This document shows positions 35,441 to 46,754 of a DNA stretch of 64,000 nucleotides, in pieces. The notes beneath the pieces are model-generated. The model was not told the DNA's origin, did no database searches, and saw nothing but the letters and a program-made list of their open reading frames with translations. The stretch's first letter is position 1. The number at the start of each line of letters is the position of its first letter. Origin of the DNA: Geosiphon pyriformis (taxonomy: Eukaryota > Glomeromycota > Glomeromycetes > Archaeosporales > Geosiphonaceae). The DNA lies in the NCBI GenBank assembly GCA_016748015.1, contig JAAOMT010000515.1:118759-182758 (forward strand). The letters are read 5' to 3'. The position numbers and the translations under genes are program-made.

Positions 35441-38400
35441 AGGGTGGCTAACTAATAAAATTAATGGTTAATACATGTAACTAACTATAGCTAATTAAAT
35501 AAATAAAACTAAAAAGTAAAAGTTTTACTTGTAACAATACTATGCTAAAATATGTAAAAATATATTTAGTTCTATAAAATAGCTTAAATATACCAAATTA
35601 ATAATTGTTTTCTGGAAATATCAGCTTATTTATATTAGTTTTACTGATTGCAACTACTATTTTATAACAATAATTATTAATTTTTTTTGAAAACATTATT
35701 ATTAAAAAGTTTCTTGTTTTTTAAAGTATAGATTTTATTAATATTATAAATAAAAATAACCAATTTTTGTTTGAATGCTATTAATAAATATTTAAAGAAT
35801 TTTGTTTATAATTATATATTAAAGTTTTGTAACAACTGAATTTGGTTTGTTTATTAGCAATTAATGCTAGTTTTCAGCTTGTAAAAAGTTTTAAATTATA
35901 ATTAATTTTTCTTAAAAGTTTTGCAAACTATTCAAAATATTTAATTTTAATAGTTACAATTTGTTAAAAAGTTCAATTTTCGGAATGTTTTTAAGTCAAT
36001 TAATTTTAATGTGCTTTTTATTAATTCCAATAGTGTTATATCTAATTTCCAAAAAATAATTATGAAAATATTTCTTGGATCTAAAAATTTTAGAAATAAA
36101 TAATTTCAAGTAAGTTGGTAACTAGTCAACTTTAAAGTTATCGATTTATAATAAAATAAAATATTTAAAAAAAAATTTTAGTTTTTGTTAATTATGATTT
36201 GAACCAAAAATTTGTTTAGCAAATTGTATTTATTCAAGTGTCAAAACTTTTAAACTATTGATATTCTAGTTAAAATAAAAATTCATTTCAGCAAATTATT
36301 TAAACTATTTAAGTTTCAACAAAAATATGATAGTAAATTAATAATGATAATTTCATGCTAATTTTTGGTTCAACTGGTAATAATATATAAACAAAATCCT
36401 TTAAAATTATAAAAAATATTAATTACACATTTGAACAATTTTCTTTTTCTTAATACCCTTTAGGCCAATATCAAATATCTTTTTTTCCATTTTTCTTTTT
36501 CTTAAATTGTATTTCTTGGAATTAGCTTGAAAATAAAAGGCTTGTTCTTGTTATTCCTTTGAATAAAAAGATTATTTTTTATTAACAATTCTTTTATATT
36601 TAGATTTCTTTGTAAGGATTTGAGATTAAGATTTAAAGACTAATTTCTTCAATTGAATTACTTACACATTAAATTAATTTTCTTGTTGAATTAATTTCTT
36701 GTTAATTTATATGTCCTTAAATTTTTTATTCATTGCTATTTATTAACTTGCTTGTTACTCTAATCCATAACATTATATACATATATATTATCTTGACTTT
36801 TGCTTCGATTTACTTTTTCAGTTTTAAAATACCTTTTATCTAAAATTCTAAAAACTATTAGTATGAATTATATATTAATTAAGAATTCTTGATACAGGAT
36901 TTAAAATTCATCTTGAATCCTCTGAAAACTTCTCAGTTTTTTTCTAGACAATGCCAAGGTTTTTTATAATTTCAAAATTTGATTATAATATATTTTTCCT
37001 ATCATCCAACTGAAAATAGATAATTTAATTGCGGATTTTAATTCATATAATTCATTAAATCTGAATCGAACCTTAAATGAAGTCTTATAAAACCGGCAAT
37101 ACATAACTTTTTAATAGTCAAGATTTTGTACCAGGGATCAAAGTATCGTCTGATGATTTTATTTAGTTACTCAATCTTTTTTTGAAGCAAAAAAACTTTT
37201 TCTAAGGAATTTTGAACCCCTGCATCAATTCATATATACATTACGCAGAGTGAATGCTTTCTGTCATTTATTTCGAACAGTTTAGTCTCTATACGGATTA
37301 TTCCGTGTTTTAAATTTAGATGGTACCTACTTTGGGAAGTTAGATGTCATTGGATACTGTTCCGGGGTTTCTTAATGGAAATATTTTATACACGCAAACA
37401 TGTTCTACCCGAAAAGGAAAAAATTTCTAATTAATCATTTGTATTTATCCGTTGATAAGAAGTCATTAAAAATTTATTTTTATATTTTATGAATCTTTGT
37501 ATATAAAATTAATCTTTACTCGAACATGAACCATTTTAAAGTATTTCGATAAAAATAATTCAAAAATTTCAAAAGTTTCGTCCTTTAATTCAAAAATATC
37601 TGAAAAAATGGTTCGTAATTTTATTCGATTAGCTTAAAATTTTCTATTTTCTTTTTTTGCAAACATAAGACAATCAATGAACCTTGACAGTCGGAAAACT
37701 TGTCTCAAAAAATAGAAATGTAAAGATTTCTCACAATTAATCTAACCAAAGGTGATGTGTGACTTTCAAAATACATATCTTATAATTTAACGAAAATCCC
37801 GACACATTTGTCTTGAAGGCTGAAAAAAAATAATCACCATATGCTTGTTAAACTTCCTCCCTGAACTTCGATCATGGTCTTTTTGAATAATTCTCCATGA
37901 TTAGAAACTGTTGTATCCCAGATATGTTAAGCTTTTGAGAGATCCTCTCGGCTATGAAATGGATTTTTGACATGCGAAAAGAACAAAATGGTAACATGAA
38001 ACATTGTGTTCCAACCTAAATTGGTAAAATTTAATGTTATTTCATAAACTTGAAACGATCCAATTTATAATCTAAACTAACTTGGATATTTGATAGTTAT
38101 TCAAGAAAAAAAAATGATTCGCGTTTTCAAGTGTGCCTTATGGTGTCTCCATTGTTGCTTTTCTTTGGAGGCATAATTGACTATCAAGCCTGAAAATTCC
38201 TTTTAGTGATTTGTGACCAGGAGACTTTAGATTTTCGGAAAAAACTACTCATTAAACTTTAGGTAAAAATTTTGGTCTGTTCAAAATTTATTTTTTGATG
38301 GGAATCCGAGGAAACTCGATATCAACAAACAAATAATTTTTTCATGTAATCGAAAATTTGTATATATATTTTTTTTTTAAAAAGAAGATATCTAACACAA

Positions 38401-38573
38401 AAAGTTAAGGCGAAGAACTATCCGGGTATTAAATATGTTTATTTCGTTTGCAGAAATCCAGTTTCTCGCATTTTGATTTCTGAAGCTGAATTCTAAGTTA
38501 ATGAATATGACTTTGTGATATTATTTATAAATTATATTATGGTATTAAATACAGAAAAATGTCTTGGGCAAAT

Positions 38574-39697
38574 TTAAAAAGAAAGTTCACTTGTCATTGT
38601 GAAACCAGTTGCCATAATTGAAACCAATAAAAATGATAAAGTGGCCCAAGAGATAGGTTTTAAATCGTTGGCCGCACTTTTAGTGCTGGAAGACTCTGTG
38701 CCATTTGTTGAGAGAACTGTGCCTTTACCTATGCTGCCATTACTGGTGCTATTATTGCTGGTATCAGTACTGTTATCAGTGCTGATAATATTGATATTTT
38801 CATTGCTATTAACAGGTATAGCGGCGCTGGTGGGGCTCGTACCTGAAGTAATGTTAGCACATGCATATCTGGTGCCTATGATGGCAATCAAGAATTTGAT
38901 TAAGAAACGAGTTATTTTTTGGAATATTGAGGAAAATTTGAATGATTTTGTGCCTACCATTGAAAAGGTGAATGACTACAGAGCGACCCAAAATTGTTGT
39001 TTCAGGAACTGTCCAGCTGAGGAAGGCATCAGTGTAGCTGGATTGAGCTTTACCAGTAATGGAACCTTGTAATTTACCATATTTTCCTGCATTTGAAGGG
39101 ATAAAGAATGTTAAATTGGCCAAATTAAAAAGTTTTACCAGAGAAGATAGAAAATTGCTTACCACTTAAATCTCCTTCTTGGCAAGAGCCAGGGCTAGCA
39201 CTTGGACAAATAAATGGATCTCCAATATCTAAAATAAAGTCAAATTCCGAAAGATGTCAATAAGACTGAAAATATTGATTGTAAGAAGTCAAATTACTTG
39301 AAAGTATATGCATACTTTTTGGGTCCAAATGACCACGAGCCGAAGTACAGTTGCCATCTGGGCTAAGTGGTGTAGTGTGGATATGATAAGGGTAGACAGA
39401 GGTTTGATTGTTCAGTCCACTTTCTATTTCAACCTTGATATATGTAACCGTCTTATTAGAAGCTGCAGTGTAGCCCTGAAATGAAATCTTGCCCACTACT
39501 TTGCCGCTGAATATTGCAGTAGCAACATCCGCCGTATTGATTTTGGCATCAGTTGGTGGTGGATTATTTACTGGAGCTGAAGATGGTACGGATGGTACGG
39601 ATGGTACAGATGGTGTCGTTACATTTTGTGCCGATGAGAATGTTGAATATGTGACCAATGTGCTGAAGATGGCGAGAAAAATTTTCATTGCAACCAT
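38574..39697 (-). CDS. GPI-anchored Cu-only superoxide dismutase-like protein
   Basis: Four exons: 39697-39316, 39228-39163, 39086-38958 and 38875-38574; 292 aa. A signal peptide covers about residues 1-23 (MVAMKIFLAIFSTLVTYSTF). A VPS-repeat, Pro-rich linker follows (residues 30-48), then a Cu/Zn-SOD-like fold. Copper ligands are present: His105 and His107 (YPYHIHT), His123 (GHLDP) and His189 (VVIHLFNG). Cys117 and Cys197 (TRYACANI) can form the usual disulphide. Zn-binding residues are not evident, as in fungal extracellular Cu-only SODs such as Candida Sod5. After the domain come a Ser/Thr/Asn-rich stalk (about 200-265) and a hydrophobic tail (WATLSFLLVSIMATGFTM) typical of a GPI signal. 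Expected role: removing superoxide at the cell surface, for example during an oxidative burst from a host. The exon 3-4 junction restores NG|TRYAC, the family hallmark. Confidence 0.9.
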
Positions 39698-40592
39698 GTT
39701 TGATCTTTTCTACTTGGCAATTAGATGGTAATTTGAAGGTAGTATTTTCTATATCTTTTTAATAATCCAAAAAACCTTGGAAATTTGACAATGTTTTAAA
39801 TTTAATCAAAGTTAGTTCTTCAGTTTGGCCAAGCCGATTTATTTATACTCAAAATTTTGTAATGAAGACCTGGGAATCGCATTTTAAAATTTCGGATATA
39901 ATGTTGGGTTTTTTTAGCCTTTATCCCTAACATGGTTCTTTGTTGATGATCAAAGTCTGTCCCTTGAAACACCAGAACGAAAATTCCTGAGACAAGATAA
40001 AACAAGTTACACGATTTTCGACATTCAGCGAAAATAGATTCTTGTAATATTATCGACCAATTGTAAAATAGTTTTCCATAATTGCGATAAAGTCGTGTCA
40101 CCAACACCTATTAGTAACATTGAACAATACTCAGAAATCAAAATTTCTAGTTGATATTGACAATGTAAACGTTTTTCTTGATTGGGATAACAGAAATATT
40201 GAGTTTTTAATTCCTTGTTCTAGCTCAATTTGGCAAGCTTTCAATTTCCACATTAAAAAACCTATAAGCATGGATCGCGTTGTTAAACACAATGGTAATA
40301 AGTAGCAGTATAAAAATTTGTCATATTATTTTATAGGGTTCGGTTATAACGTGGGAAAAGGATAGGTCATAATGACGTATAGTGTTGATCGAGGAATCGG
40401 TGGTCATCGCTTTTATTTAAAATTCTTTATTCAAAGAAATAAATTTTGCCACCCTTTAAAGTTAGCACATGGGAATCTTTAATGATATATAGATGTTGCC
40501 AGTTAAAGGAAAATTGGATCAACATTAGAAATTCATAAAATTCTTTGTGGAGAAATCCTTTTCTATACAATCTAGATTTGAAAACATTTGGT
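39698..40592. promoter_or_regulatory. Divergent intergenic region
   Basis: Lies between the SOD-like gene (-) and the small-protein gene (+). No gene is visible: frames at 39820-40107 (-) and 40120-40305 (+) lack motifs. An atatatag element near 40486-40493, about 100 bp before the ATG at 40593, could serve as a TATA box. Other promoter elements are not recognised. Confidence 0.35.
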
Positions 40593-40847
40593 ATGACATC
40601 GACTCACAAACCAACTCCAACATCACCAGCCAAGCCTGAACCTGGTCCAACACCCAAAACAACACCTGAGCTAACCGTTCAATCATCTGACGACAAGAAA
40701 TCAAATGAAAGTGAACATTCAACTATATCTGCCGTGAAAGAAGCAATTCAAGATGCTGTTAACATTACCGCGCAAAAATTGAACCTTGCGGAACGAGAAA
40801 GAAATCCTTTAGCTGCTAATCAGGATGGAAAAACGAATCCGGAGTAA
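40593..40847 (+). CDS. Small soluble protein of a two-member local family (member A)
   Basis: 84 aa, single exon, starting at ATG 40593; the frame is open upstream but those residues look like 5' leader. The N-terminal half is Pro/Thr/Lys-rich and probably disordered (TPTSPAKPEPGPTPKTTPE). The C-terminal half is a likely amphipathic helix, VKEAIQDAVNITAQKLNL, followed by ERNPLAANQDGKTNPE at the very end. The same ending occurs in member B at 45933-46145: helix VKEKIHDAVLVAADKLNI, then ENRNPEAHHQDGQTGPE. The shared pattern is VKE-x-I-x-DAV-x3-A-x-KLN, RNP-x-A, QDG-x-T-x-PE-stop. No signal peptide or membrane helix is present. I do not recognise the family. Conservation of the C terminus across otherwise different sequences argues strongly that both are real genes. 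Confidence 0.75.
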   Translation: MTSTHKPTPTSPAKPEPGPTPKTTPELTVQSSDDKKSNESEHSTISAVKEAIQDAVNITAQKLNLAERERNPLAANQDGKTNPE

Positions 40848-42096
40848 TAAATATATTTTGGAAAAAGGTAACCATTGTTACAAATTTGATAAACAAATTT
40901 TTATTATGTCACCGCAATCGAAGGTTTCTTTGAATTTAGCTTATCTAGGTTACAAGGCCAGTTCAAATTTGTCGAGTTCCTTTATTAACATATTGGTATT
41001 TCCTTGTCCAAGGTTACCGAATTAATGTTCGTTATAAGGAAATCTTTTATGTAGTTTAATTATCTTTTTTAGTAATTTGAAACCCATATTTGGTATTAAT
41101 GATTATAAACGTAAACTTTAATCTATTAAAGAGTACGAAGATTTTCATTGTATTCTTTCCGAAGAGTTTACTAACGAAAGCTTTTTCATCAACAGTGATT
41201 CAGATTTTCAGCTTACCATAATCTAAGCCATCTCTAGTCAGTTTTTTTTTTCATATTGTCCCAAGTAATTATTATAAAGCTGCTCATCAAACAATTAATG
41301 CAAAATTTTTTTTGCTCTTCGAAGTATATATACATATAAACGTTTTTCATTGCTTTAAAAGTTTTTAGAAAAGTTATACATTAAATAACAAAAATTTCAG
41401 GGTTTTCATATCTTTTCTGGGGTCAAAAGAATAAACCTTTTGACAGTATTAGGTAAATAATCAAAGGTTTTATTTGATAAAAAAATTCCATTTGATTCAA
41501 ATATCGAGTTAGTTAAAAAGTCATATAGGAAAAATAAGAAATAATTTTTTTTAAAAAACATGGATACTTTAATTGGCAAAGAGATTCTTGTTGAGGTAAA
41601 CAATATCAAAAATAAAGTTTTAAGGAAATGATTTTTATTTAAAATAAAAAACATTGCCTCCTGAGATTTTAGGATCACAAGCAAAAGATCCTTGCTGTGA
41701 GAAGTTTTTTGTAAATAATATTTGAAACTAATATTGAACACCTCAAAATAAGTACAAAACAGATAGGAAGTATTCTTCTATCTGACGCTATTAAAAAGAG
41801 AGTTCAATGTTTTAACTCAGAATGTTAGAGATAAAAACTCATATTGTGCAAGATCTTTTGTATCATTGGTTATTTATTCTATCACGTATTTTATTCTTGG
41901 GGGGAAAATCCAAAATTCGAATCTTTTTCGTTAATTCAACTTTTTTTTTAGTTGGATCTAAACTTTTTCGGAAACTCGAGGTTTTTTAATATCGGGAAAT
42001 TTTAGAATCTTTCAAACTATGCTTAGATAAGGTATTCTCTCATATAGAGGTCGTAATTGATTAAAGCCTTTTGAGTTCCCTATCTTCAATTTTGTA

Positions 42097-42132
<36 letters not shown>

Positions 42133-44238
42133 TGTGTGTATGTATTTATGTATGCATGAATGCATGTGTTTAATTTTGATAAATCCAAATTTTTTCCTAA
42201 TTAACGTACACTTTTAACTTAAATTTATCCAAGATTTTTATTTTTAAGATAATTATTTGAGATTTTCAATGATAGAAGCCAATGTTTTTTTTAAAAAATA
42301 GAATAATAAATGTCAACAATAAGAATTAACTTTTAAACAAATTGAAGTATTATCCCGAGAAAAACTTTGGATTGTGATGTAACATAATTACCTAGAAAAA
42401 TTACTTTGAAATTAATAAAAATATTAAAGATTTCTTAGTAACAAAAGGAAAAGTATTCCGACCTATGAATGATACACCTAAACCTCAGATCTTGAATCTA
42501 TCTCGTTTGTACGTTGGTACTAAAGCTTATTTTTTGTTTATTCTTGGTTATCAATAATTTCCTTATTATTTCATACCCTATATTATCAATTCCTCGACTA
42601 TTTCCATTTCCTGCTCTTTTATTAACAAATCCATAACCCCAAGAATTAATATATAATTTTAAGGATGAAGATTGATACAAATAACCTCTTTGAATAATTG
42701 ACCCAAGATTAATGACTCCAAAGTATCAGTTTTTATTTAAGGCCAGTAGTCAAGATATTTCTTGGAACCTCATTAGATAATGTGCTCAATAACTTATGAC
42801 AAGAGGGATGGAATAATGCTTATCGTCATGTTCTTTGAAAGAATGTGTTAATATATCTGTCTTTTTTGCTTCATTGAACATTCTTGCAGCGTTGTAGTGC
42901 GAGAACTTGAATAATACAGCCTTTAGAAAGGAAGAATTGAAAATATAAAGATCGAGTTTCACTTAATTTTGTATGATGAAAACCCTTTTTCAGGACCGAG
43001 TCTACTTTCCAATAGGAATCTTGTCCAATTATATCAATGAAAATGAAGATTTAAGAGATTCAAACATTTTGACTACTCTCGCAAAAAATAGTAAAGCATA
43101 TGATCAACCATACGGAATTAAAATATTTGGTTTCATACTTTTTCACAGACTCTATTTTGAAATCAAATCACTTAAAATGACAAAGTTTCTGGCTGATCAA
43201 TGAATTAGACAAGAATTTGTTTTTTTACCTGTAATAGGTTTATTTCGAACAAAAATTTAATATATTATGCTTTATGAAGGTGAGTTCTGTAACACAAAAA
43301 TTTCAAGACAATATTTTATTTGAAACTAGGGTTAGTATTTCAAAGTTTTTTTTTTTTTGTAAAACCATCATGTAAAATAATAATAATAATTTCAGTGATA
43401 AATTTGAAACTTTATCAATGGGTACCTATTAATTTTTGATATAAATTGTCCTTTGTATTAATCTAAGCAGTTTATTTTCAGTATTAGAAATTTTTAAAAT
43501 CTTTTATATAATTTTCCAAATTTATCCCAATATCAACTGATTTCCCAAAATATTTAGAAATCTTGTTTTACAAATTTAATCGTTTCCCTTCGGCTCACGT
43601 AAATCTTCCTTTAACATTTGGGTAAAAATAAATTTAATATATCAGTTTTTCAATAGCATATATGATTAACAATACGTTAAAACTAAAATAGGTTTTTAAC
43701 TAAAAAGTTCACAACCATAATATATTTTATCAAGTTAAAAATTCTTTTATCAGACTATTTATTAAGGTTGATTTCAGCTTGGCAAATTATTCTTTTCCAA
43801 ATTGTTTTCTATCAATGCCTAAAATTGGGAAAATTTATTCTAATCCTATTTAAAATTAATAGTTCATAACTCAAAGTTTTTTCTACTCGGGTCCTAAACT
43901 TTTAACCTTTTTTAATAAAAATCTTTAATATACAATTTTATAAGAGAGTTTTCAGAAACATTTACAAATTTGATCATCATCTAGAAACGTTGGAATATTT
44001 TTTTTTGTGAAAATAAGATGGTGATTTTTTCTAGTTCAAATACTTAATTATGTGTATTTGAATCCTTTTCACCCATTAAAATTTAAGCGTGAACTAAAAA
44101 AAAATACGGATTACCTAATCTTAAAGCAGACATAATCATCATGGCTTTAAACTAAAAGATCCACCTTTTTCTTGTGTTACAAGCATTTGCATTTAGTTTA
44201 TAAAAAAACTATCATTCTTGCTAGCTTCACATTTAACA
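40848..44238. other. 3.4-kb gene-free stretch
   Basis: Frames at 41406-41741 (-), 42498-42680 (-) and 42973-43203 (+) have no recognisable motif. The one at 42498-42680 has the most coding-like composition (INSWGYGFVNKRAGNGNS) and may be a relic. 42103-42166 contains a (TATG)n-like microsatellite. No gene is called. Confidence 0.5.
42103..42166. repeat. (TATG)n-like microsatellite
   Basis: About a dozen tatg/tgta units, becoming imperfect (tgtg, tgtattta, tgcatg) towards the right. Confidence 0.9.
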
Positions 44239-45405
44239 ATGCTTGTAACACTTGCTCATAATATTTCAAGGTCTTTTCTCCCAAAGGTAAAAAATTAAGT
44301 TGTCTATCGCAACTGTATTTACACCAATTTTTTACAACTTTAAATGTGTCTGGCAGAGCCAATCAGAAGGGTTAGGTTCTAGGGTCCGCCGTTGCCTGGG
44401 ACAATCCCATGGACGATTAGACCCATTTTTAATATGTGACATATTCGAATCTTCTGTACCAGGAGGATTTCCAGATCACCCTCATCGTGGTTTTGAGACC
44501 GTGACCTATTTATTGGAAGGTAAACATATTTTATCGAGCAAAAAATTGAGAAATGAACTGATTTATTCCCTTTTTTGATTAATTAGGTGCTGTTGCGCAT
44601 GAAGATTTTATCGGCAATAAAGGTGTAATCGGACCTGGGTAATGTTCCTTGGAAACTTGTATCCTAAAAATTGTAATTTTTCTAAACTATAAAACCGATA
44701 GTGACGTACAATGGATGACTGCAGGAAAAGGAATCGTACATGCGGAAATGCCTGCTTCAACTCAACCTGCACGTGGGATTCAGCTTTGGCTAAATCTTAA
44801 ACGGTCGGAAAAGATGATCGAACCTACTTATCAAGACCTTAAAGATTCGGATATCTCAAGAGCAAAGCCTGAAGAGGGTATAACGGTGAAAGTAATTGCT
44901 GGTGAAAGCTTCGGTATCAAATCAACCGTGTTCACTCGTACCCCCACCATGATGATGGATTTTACTTTGGCTAAAGGTAAAAAAATTGAACAACCTATGC
45001 CAAAAGGTTGGAATGGGTTCCTTTACGTTTTCCAAGGAAGTGCTCTTTTTGGTGGTAAAAAATTTAAAGGAGAAGCAAACTATACTTTGTTCCTCGATGA
45101 AAATCCTGATGCTGATTTTCTTCCCGTCGAGGCACCAGATGAAGATGTTAGGTTTATTTTATTTGGTGGGGAGCCAATAAAGGTTTGTGAAAATTTTTCC
45201 CCATTCCAGAATTAATAAAAATTCTTTTATGCTCATTCTAAATTTTTAATTTTAGGAACCTATTAAGCAATATGGGCCTTTTGTCATGACAACTGAACAA
45301 GAAATTTCTCAGACGCTTACAGATTTCCAGCAATATCAAAATGGTTTCGAACGTGCAAAAAATTTCCGCTCCTCTATCGCTGATGGCGCTAAAATTTTAT
45401 TCTAA
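44239..45405 (+). CDS. Pirin
   Basis: Five exons: 44239-44286, 44357-44519, 44587-44638, 44702-45182 and 45256-45405; 297 aa, the usual pirin length. Bicupin-fold iron protein; in other organisms it is a transcription cofactor or quercetinase. The N-terminal cupin carries RVRRCLG, FPDHPHRGFETVTYLLEG and QWMTAGKGIVHAEMP. The metal ligands His57, His59, His101 and Glu103 are all present with the spacing of human pirin (56/58/101/103). The C-terminal cupin includes GIQLWLNL, PTYQDL and GEPIKEPIKQYGPFVMTT (restored across intron 4). The start at 44239 adds MLVTLAHNISRSFLPK, a basic, hydroxylated leader that might act as a mitochondrial presequence; a later ATG at 44300 lies in intron 1. It sits between the two convergent small-protein genes, with no obvious functional link. 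Confidence 0.96.
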
Positions 45406-45932
45406 AGACTTCTCCAGATACTTGACTTGATTGGAGATTTGTCATATTTGATCAAAAAATCCTTAATTTCTACTATTATTAATATCATTATTTGACTCTT
45501 AATTCCAAATATTGTACGAAAATCTTTCGCATTATTGAATCCAAATAAAGTCGAATTCCTTTTATGCCCATGTAAAGATAAGCATGTTTTAATCAAATTA
45601 TTGGTCGTTTCAGTCGTGCTTACTTTTTAAAGAACCAGACACTCATTTTCAGCAATTCAATGAAATGATTTTTATTGTTACCAATTTCAAGATGAAATAA
45701 AGATGGTTGATAACTTTTAAAACAAATTTATTGATAGTGTTTACATAAATTTTACATTGAGGTCACCCAACTATATAAGATTAATCTCGAAATGAGAGAA
45801 AATTAGGATATTTTTCTAAAAATTTCCCAAAATAAAATAGTCCCAATTGGATATTTTTTTCAAAGTTTTGAGAATTATGCCTACCAAGTAGCAAGAAATG
45901 ATGTCTATGGTTAATTTCGAAAGAATAAATAT
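45406..45932. other. Intergenic stretch between convergent genes
   Basis: Holds the 3' ends of pirin (+) and small protein B (-). An aataaa-type polyadenylation signal for pirin is plausible near 45543-45549 (aaataaag). A minus-strand frame at 45402-45596 has no motif. No gene. Confidence 0.45.
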
Positions 45933-46145
45933 TTATTCAGGACCTGTTTGTCCATCTTGATGATGAGCCTCTGGATTTCGATTTTCTGGTTTGATGTTGA
46001 GTTTATCAGCAGCAACGAGAACGGCATCGTGAATCTTCTCTTTAACAAGCGTCAGGGTATGATGATTGGTTGATGATTTTATAACCGAGTCCCCGTTATT
46101 TTGGTGTGATTCAGATGGTATTTGGGTAGTGTAATAATCTTTCAT
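45933..46145 (-). CDS. Small soluble protein of a two-member local family (member B)
   Basis: 70 aa, single exon. The N-terminal 35 residues are polar and probably disordered (IPSESHQNNGDSVIKSS). The C-terminal half repeats the signature of member A at 40593-40847: VKEKIHDAVLVAADKLNI and then RNPEAHHQDGQTGPE to the stop. The two genes are convergent and about 5 kb apart, with pirin between them, consistent with an old inverted local duplication. Upstream on the minus strand there is a (TCAAAA)n tract at 46246-46203 and a TATA-like element near 46285-46293. No signal peptide or transmembrane helix is present, and the function is unknown. Confidence 0.75.
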   Translation of the reverse strand: MKDYYTTQIPSESHQNNGDSVIKSSTNHHTLTLVKEKIHDAVLVAADKLNIKPENRNPEAHHQDGQTGPE

Positions 46146-46202
46146 TGTGATATGTTTTGAGTTGATTTCAAGGTTGTTCTGAGAATAAGTATCTTTGTTT
46201 TA

Positions 46203-46246
46203 ATTTTGATTTTGATTTTGATTTTGATTTTGATTTTGATTTTGAT
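46203..46246. repeat. (TTTTGA)n hexanucleotide repeat in the leader of small protein B
   Basis: Seven near-perfect hexamers, 58-100 bp upstream of the ATG at 46145 and downstream of a probable TATA box. It therefore probably lies in the transcribed 5' leader. Confidence 0.9.
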
Positions 46247-46282
46247 GCTTTTAGTGTGAATAGGTTTTCAAAGCAGCACTTG

Positions 46283-46296
46283 CTTGTATATATAAG
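46283..46296 (-). promoter_or_regulatory. Probable TATA box of small protein B
   Basis: tgtatatataag on the plus strand reads cttatatataca on the minus strand, about 140 bp before the start codon. A positional guess only; AT-rich DNA makes chance matches common. Confidence 0.3.
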
Positions 46297-46754
46297 TTTT
46301 TGGAATTCATTTTGGGTCATTGTTGACATGACCTCATAGCGGTTTGGACGTCATTTTGATGTCATACCATGATCCCACTGATGAGCGGCCAAGGAAAGAA
46401 GTATCGGTGTAATGTTTGCGAGACTGAAATTTCGTACAACTTATCACAACTATTATAGCGCTATGTTGATTTACAAGATCTGTTTCATAGAACTAGCCCT
46501 TCAAGAAACGATATAATGACCTTTTATAAATGGTTCAACTTGAGTAAATTTTTTTTTGCGTATAAGACAAGCAATCGAATCGAGATTTATACAATTCTCT
46601 GATATGTTTAACAAACAAACTTGTAACTTTTTAGTCTACTTACATTTATGTACACTTTCTATTCGGAGGATTTACAATAAACAAAGAGAGAGCATCGCCT
46701 CTTGCTTTGAACGTGTAAATATGCAGCAACGATTTTATAGCATTATTAAGTTAT

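Larger units (their letters stand above)
32170..36700. other. Extreme AT-rich island, about 4.5 kb
   Basis: The longest island in the window. G and C are rare over several kilobases; A/T homopolymers, aataat and taaaa words dominate and there are no usable frames. Boundaries are judged by eye from the drop in G+C and may be off by a few hundred bases. Confidence 0.75.
29481..38573. other. 9-kb gene-free region
   Basis: No supported gene in 9 kb. Frames of 60-72 codons at 29849-30347 and 31984-32172 overlap on both strands and are low-complexity. 32170-36700 is an extreme AT island (separate entry). 35345-35440 contains an imperfect repeat of atcaatgatca/agtcaatgatcacatcaa words. 36700-38570 is AT-rich of ordinary grade with nothing recognisable. 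Confidence 0.6.
46146..46754. other. Intergenic stretch
   Basis: Promoter region of small protein B with the hexanucleotide repeat and TATA-like element, then about 400 bp of unremarkable sequence to the end of the 7TM gene. The 46321-46390 part is less AT-rich (cattgttgacatgacctcatag and gtcattttgatgtcatacc) with recurring tgacat/tgatgtca words, which are CRE-like. The plus-strand frame 46556-46825 is a shadow. Confidence 0.35.

Noticed and set aside
38599-39072. 157-codon plus-strand frame over the SOD-like gene
   Set aside because: Antisense to an exon set with restored catalytic motifs; a shadow frame produced by the Ser/Thr-rich stalk codons.
42498-42680. 60-codon minus-strand frame with INSWGYGFVNKRAGNGNS
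   Set aside because: Composition is coding-like over about 55 residues, but no family, upstream exon or convincing splice site was found, so it was kept out of the gene list.
42973-43203. 76-codon plus-strand frame
   Set aside because: No motif; flanks are non-coding; length within chance expectation.
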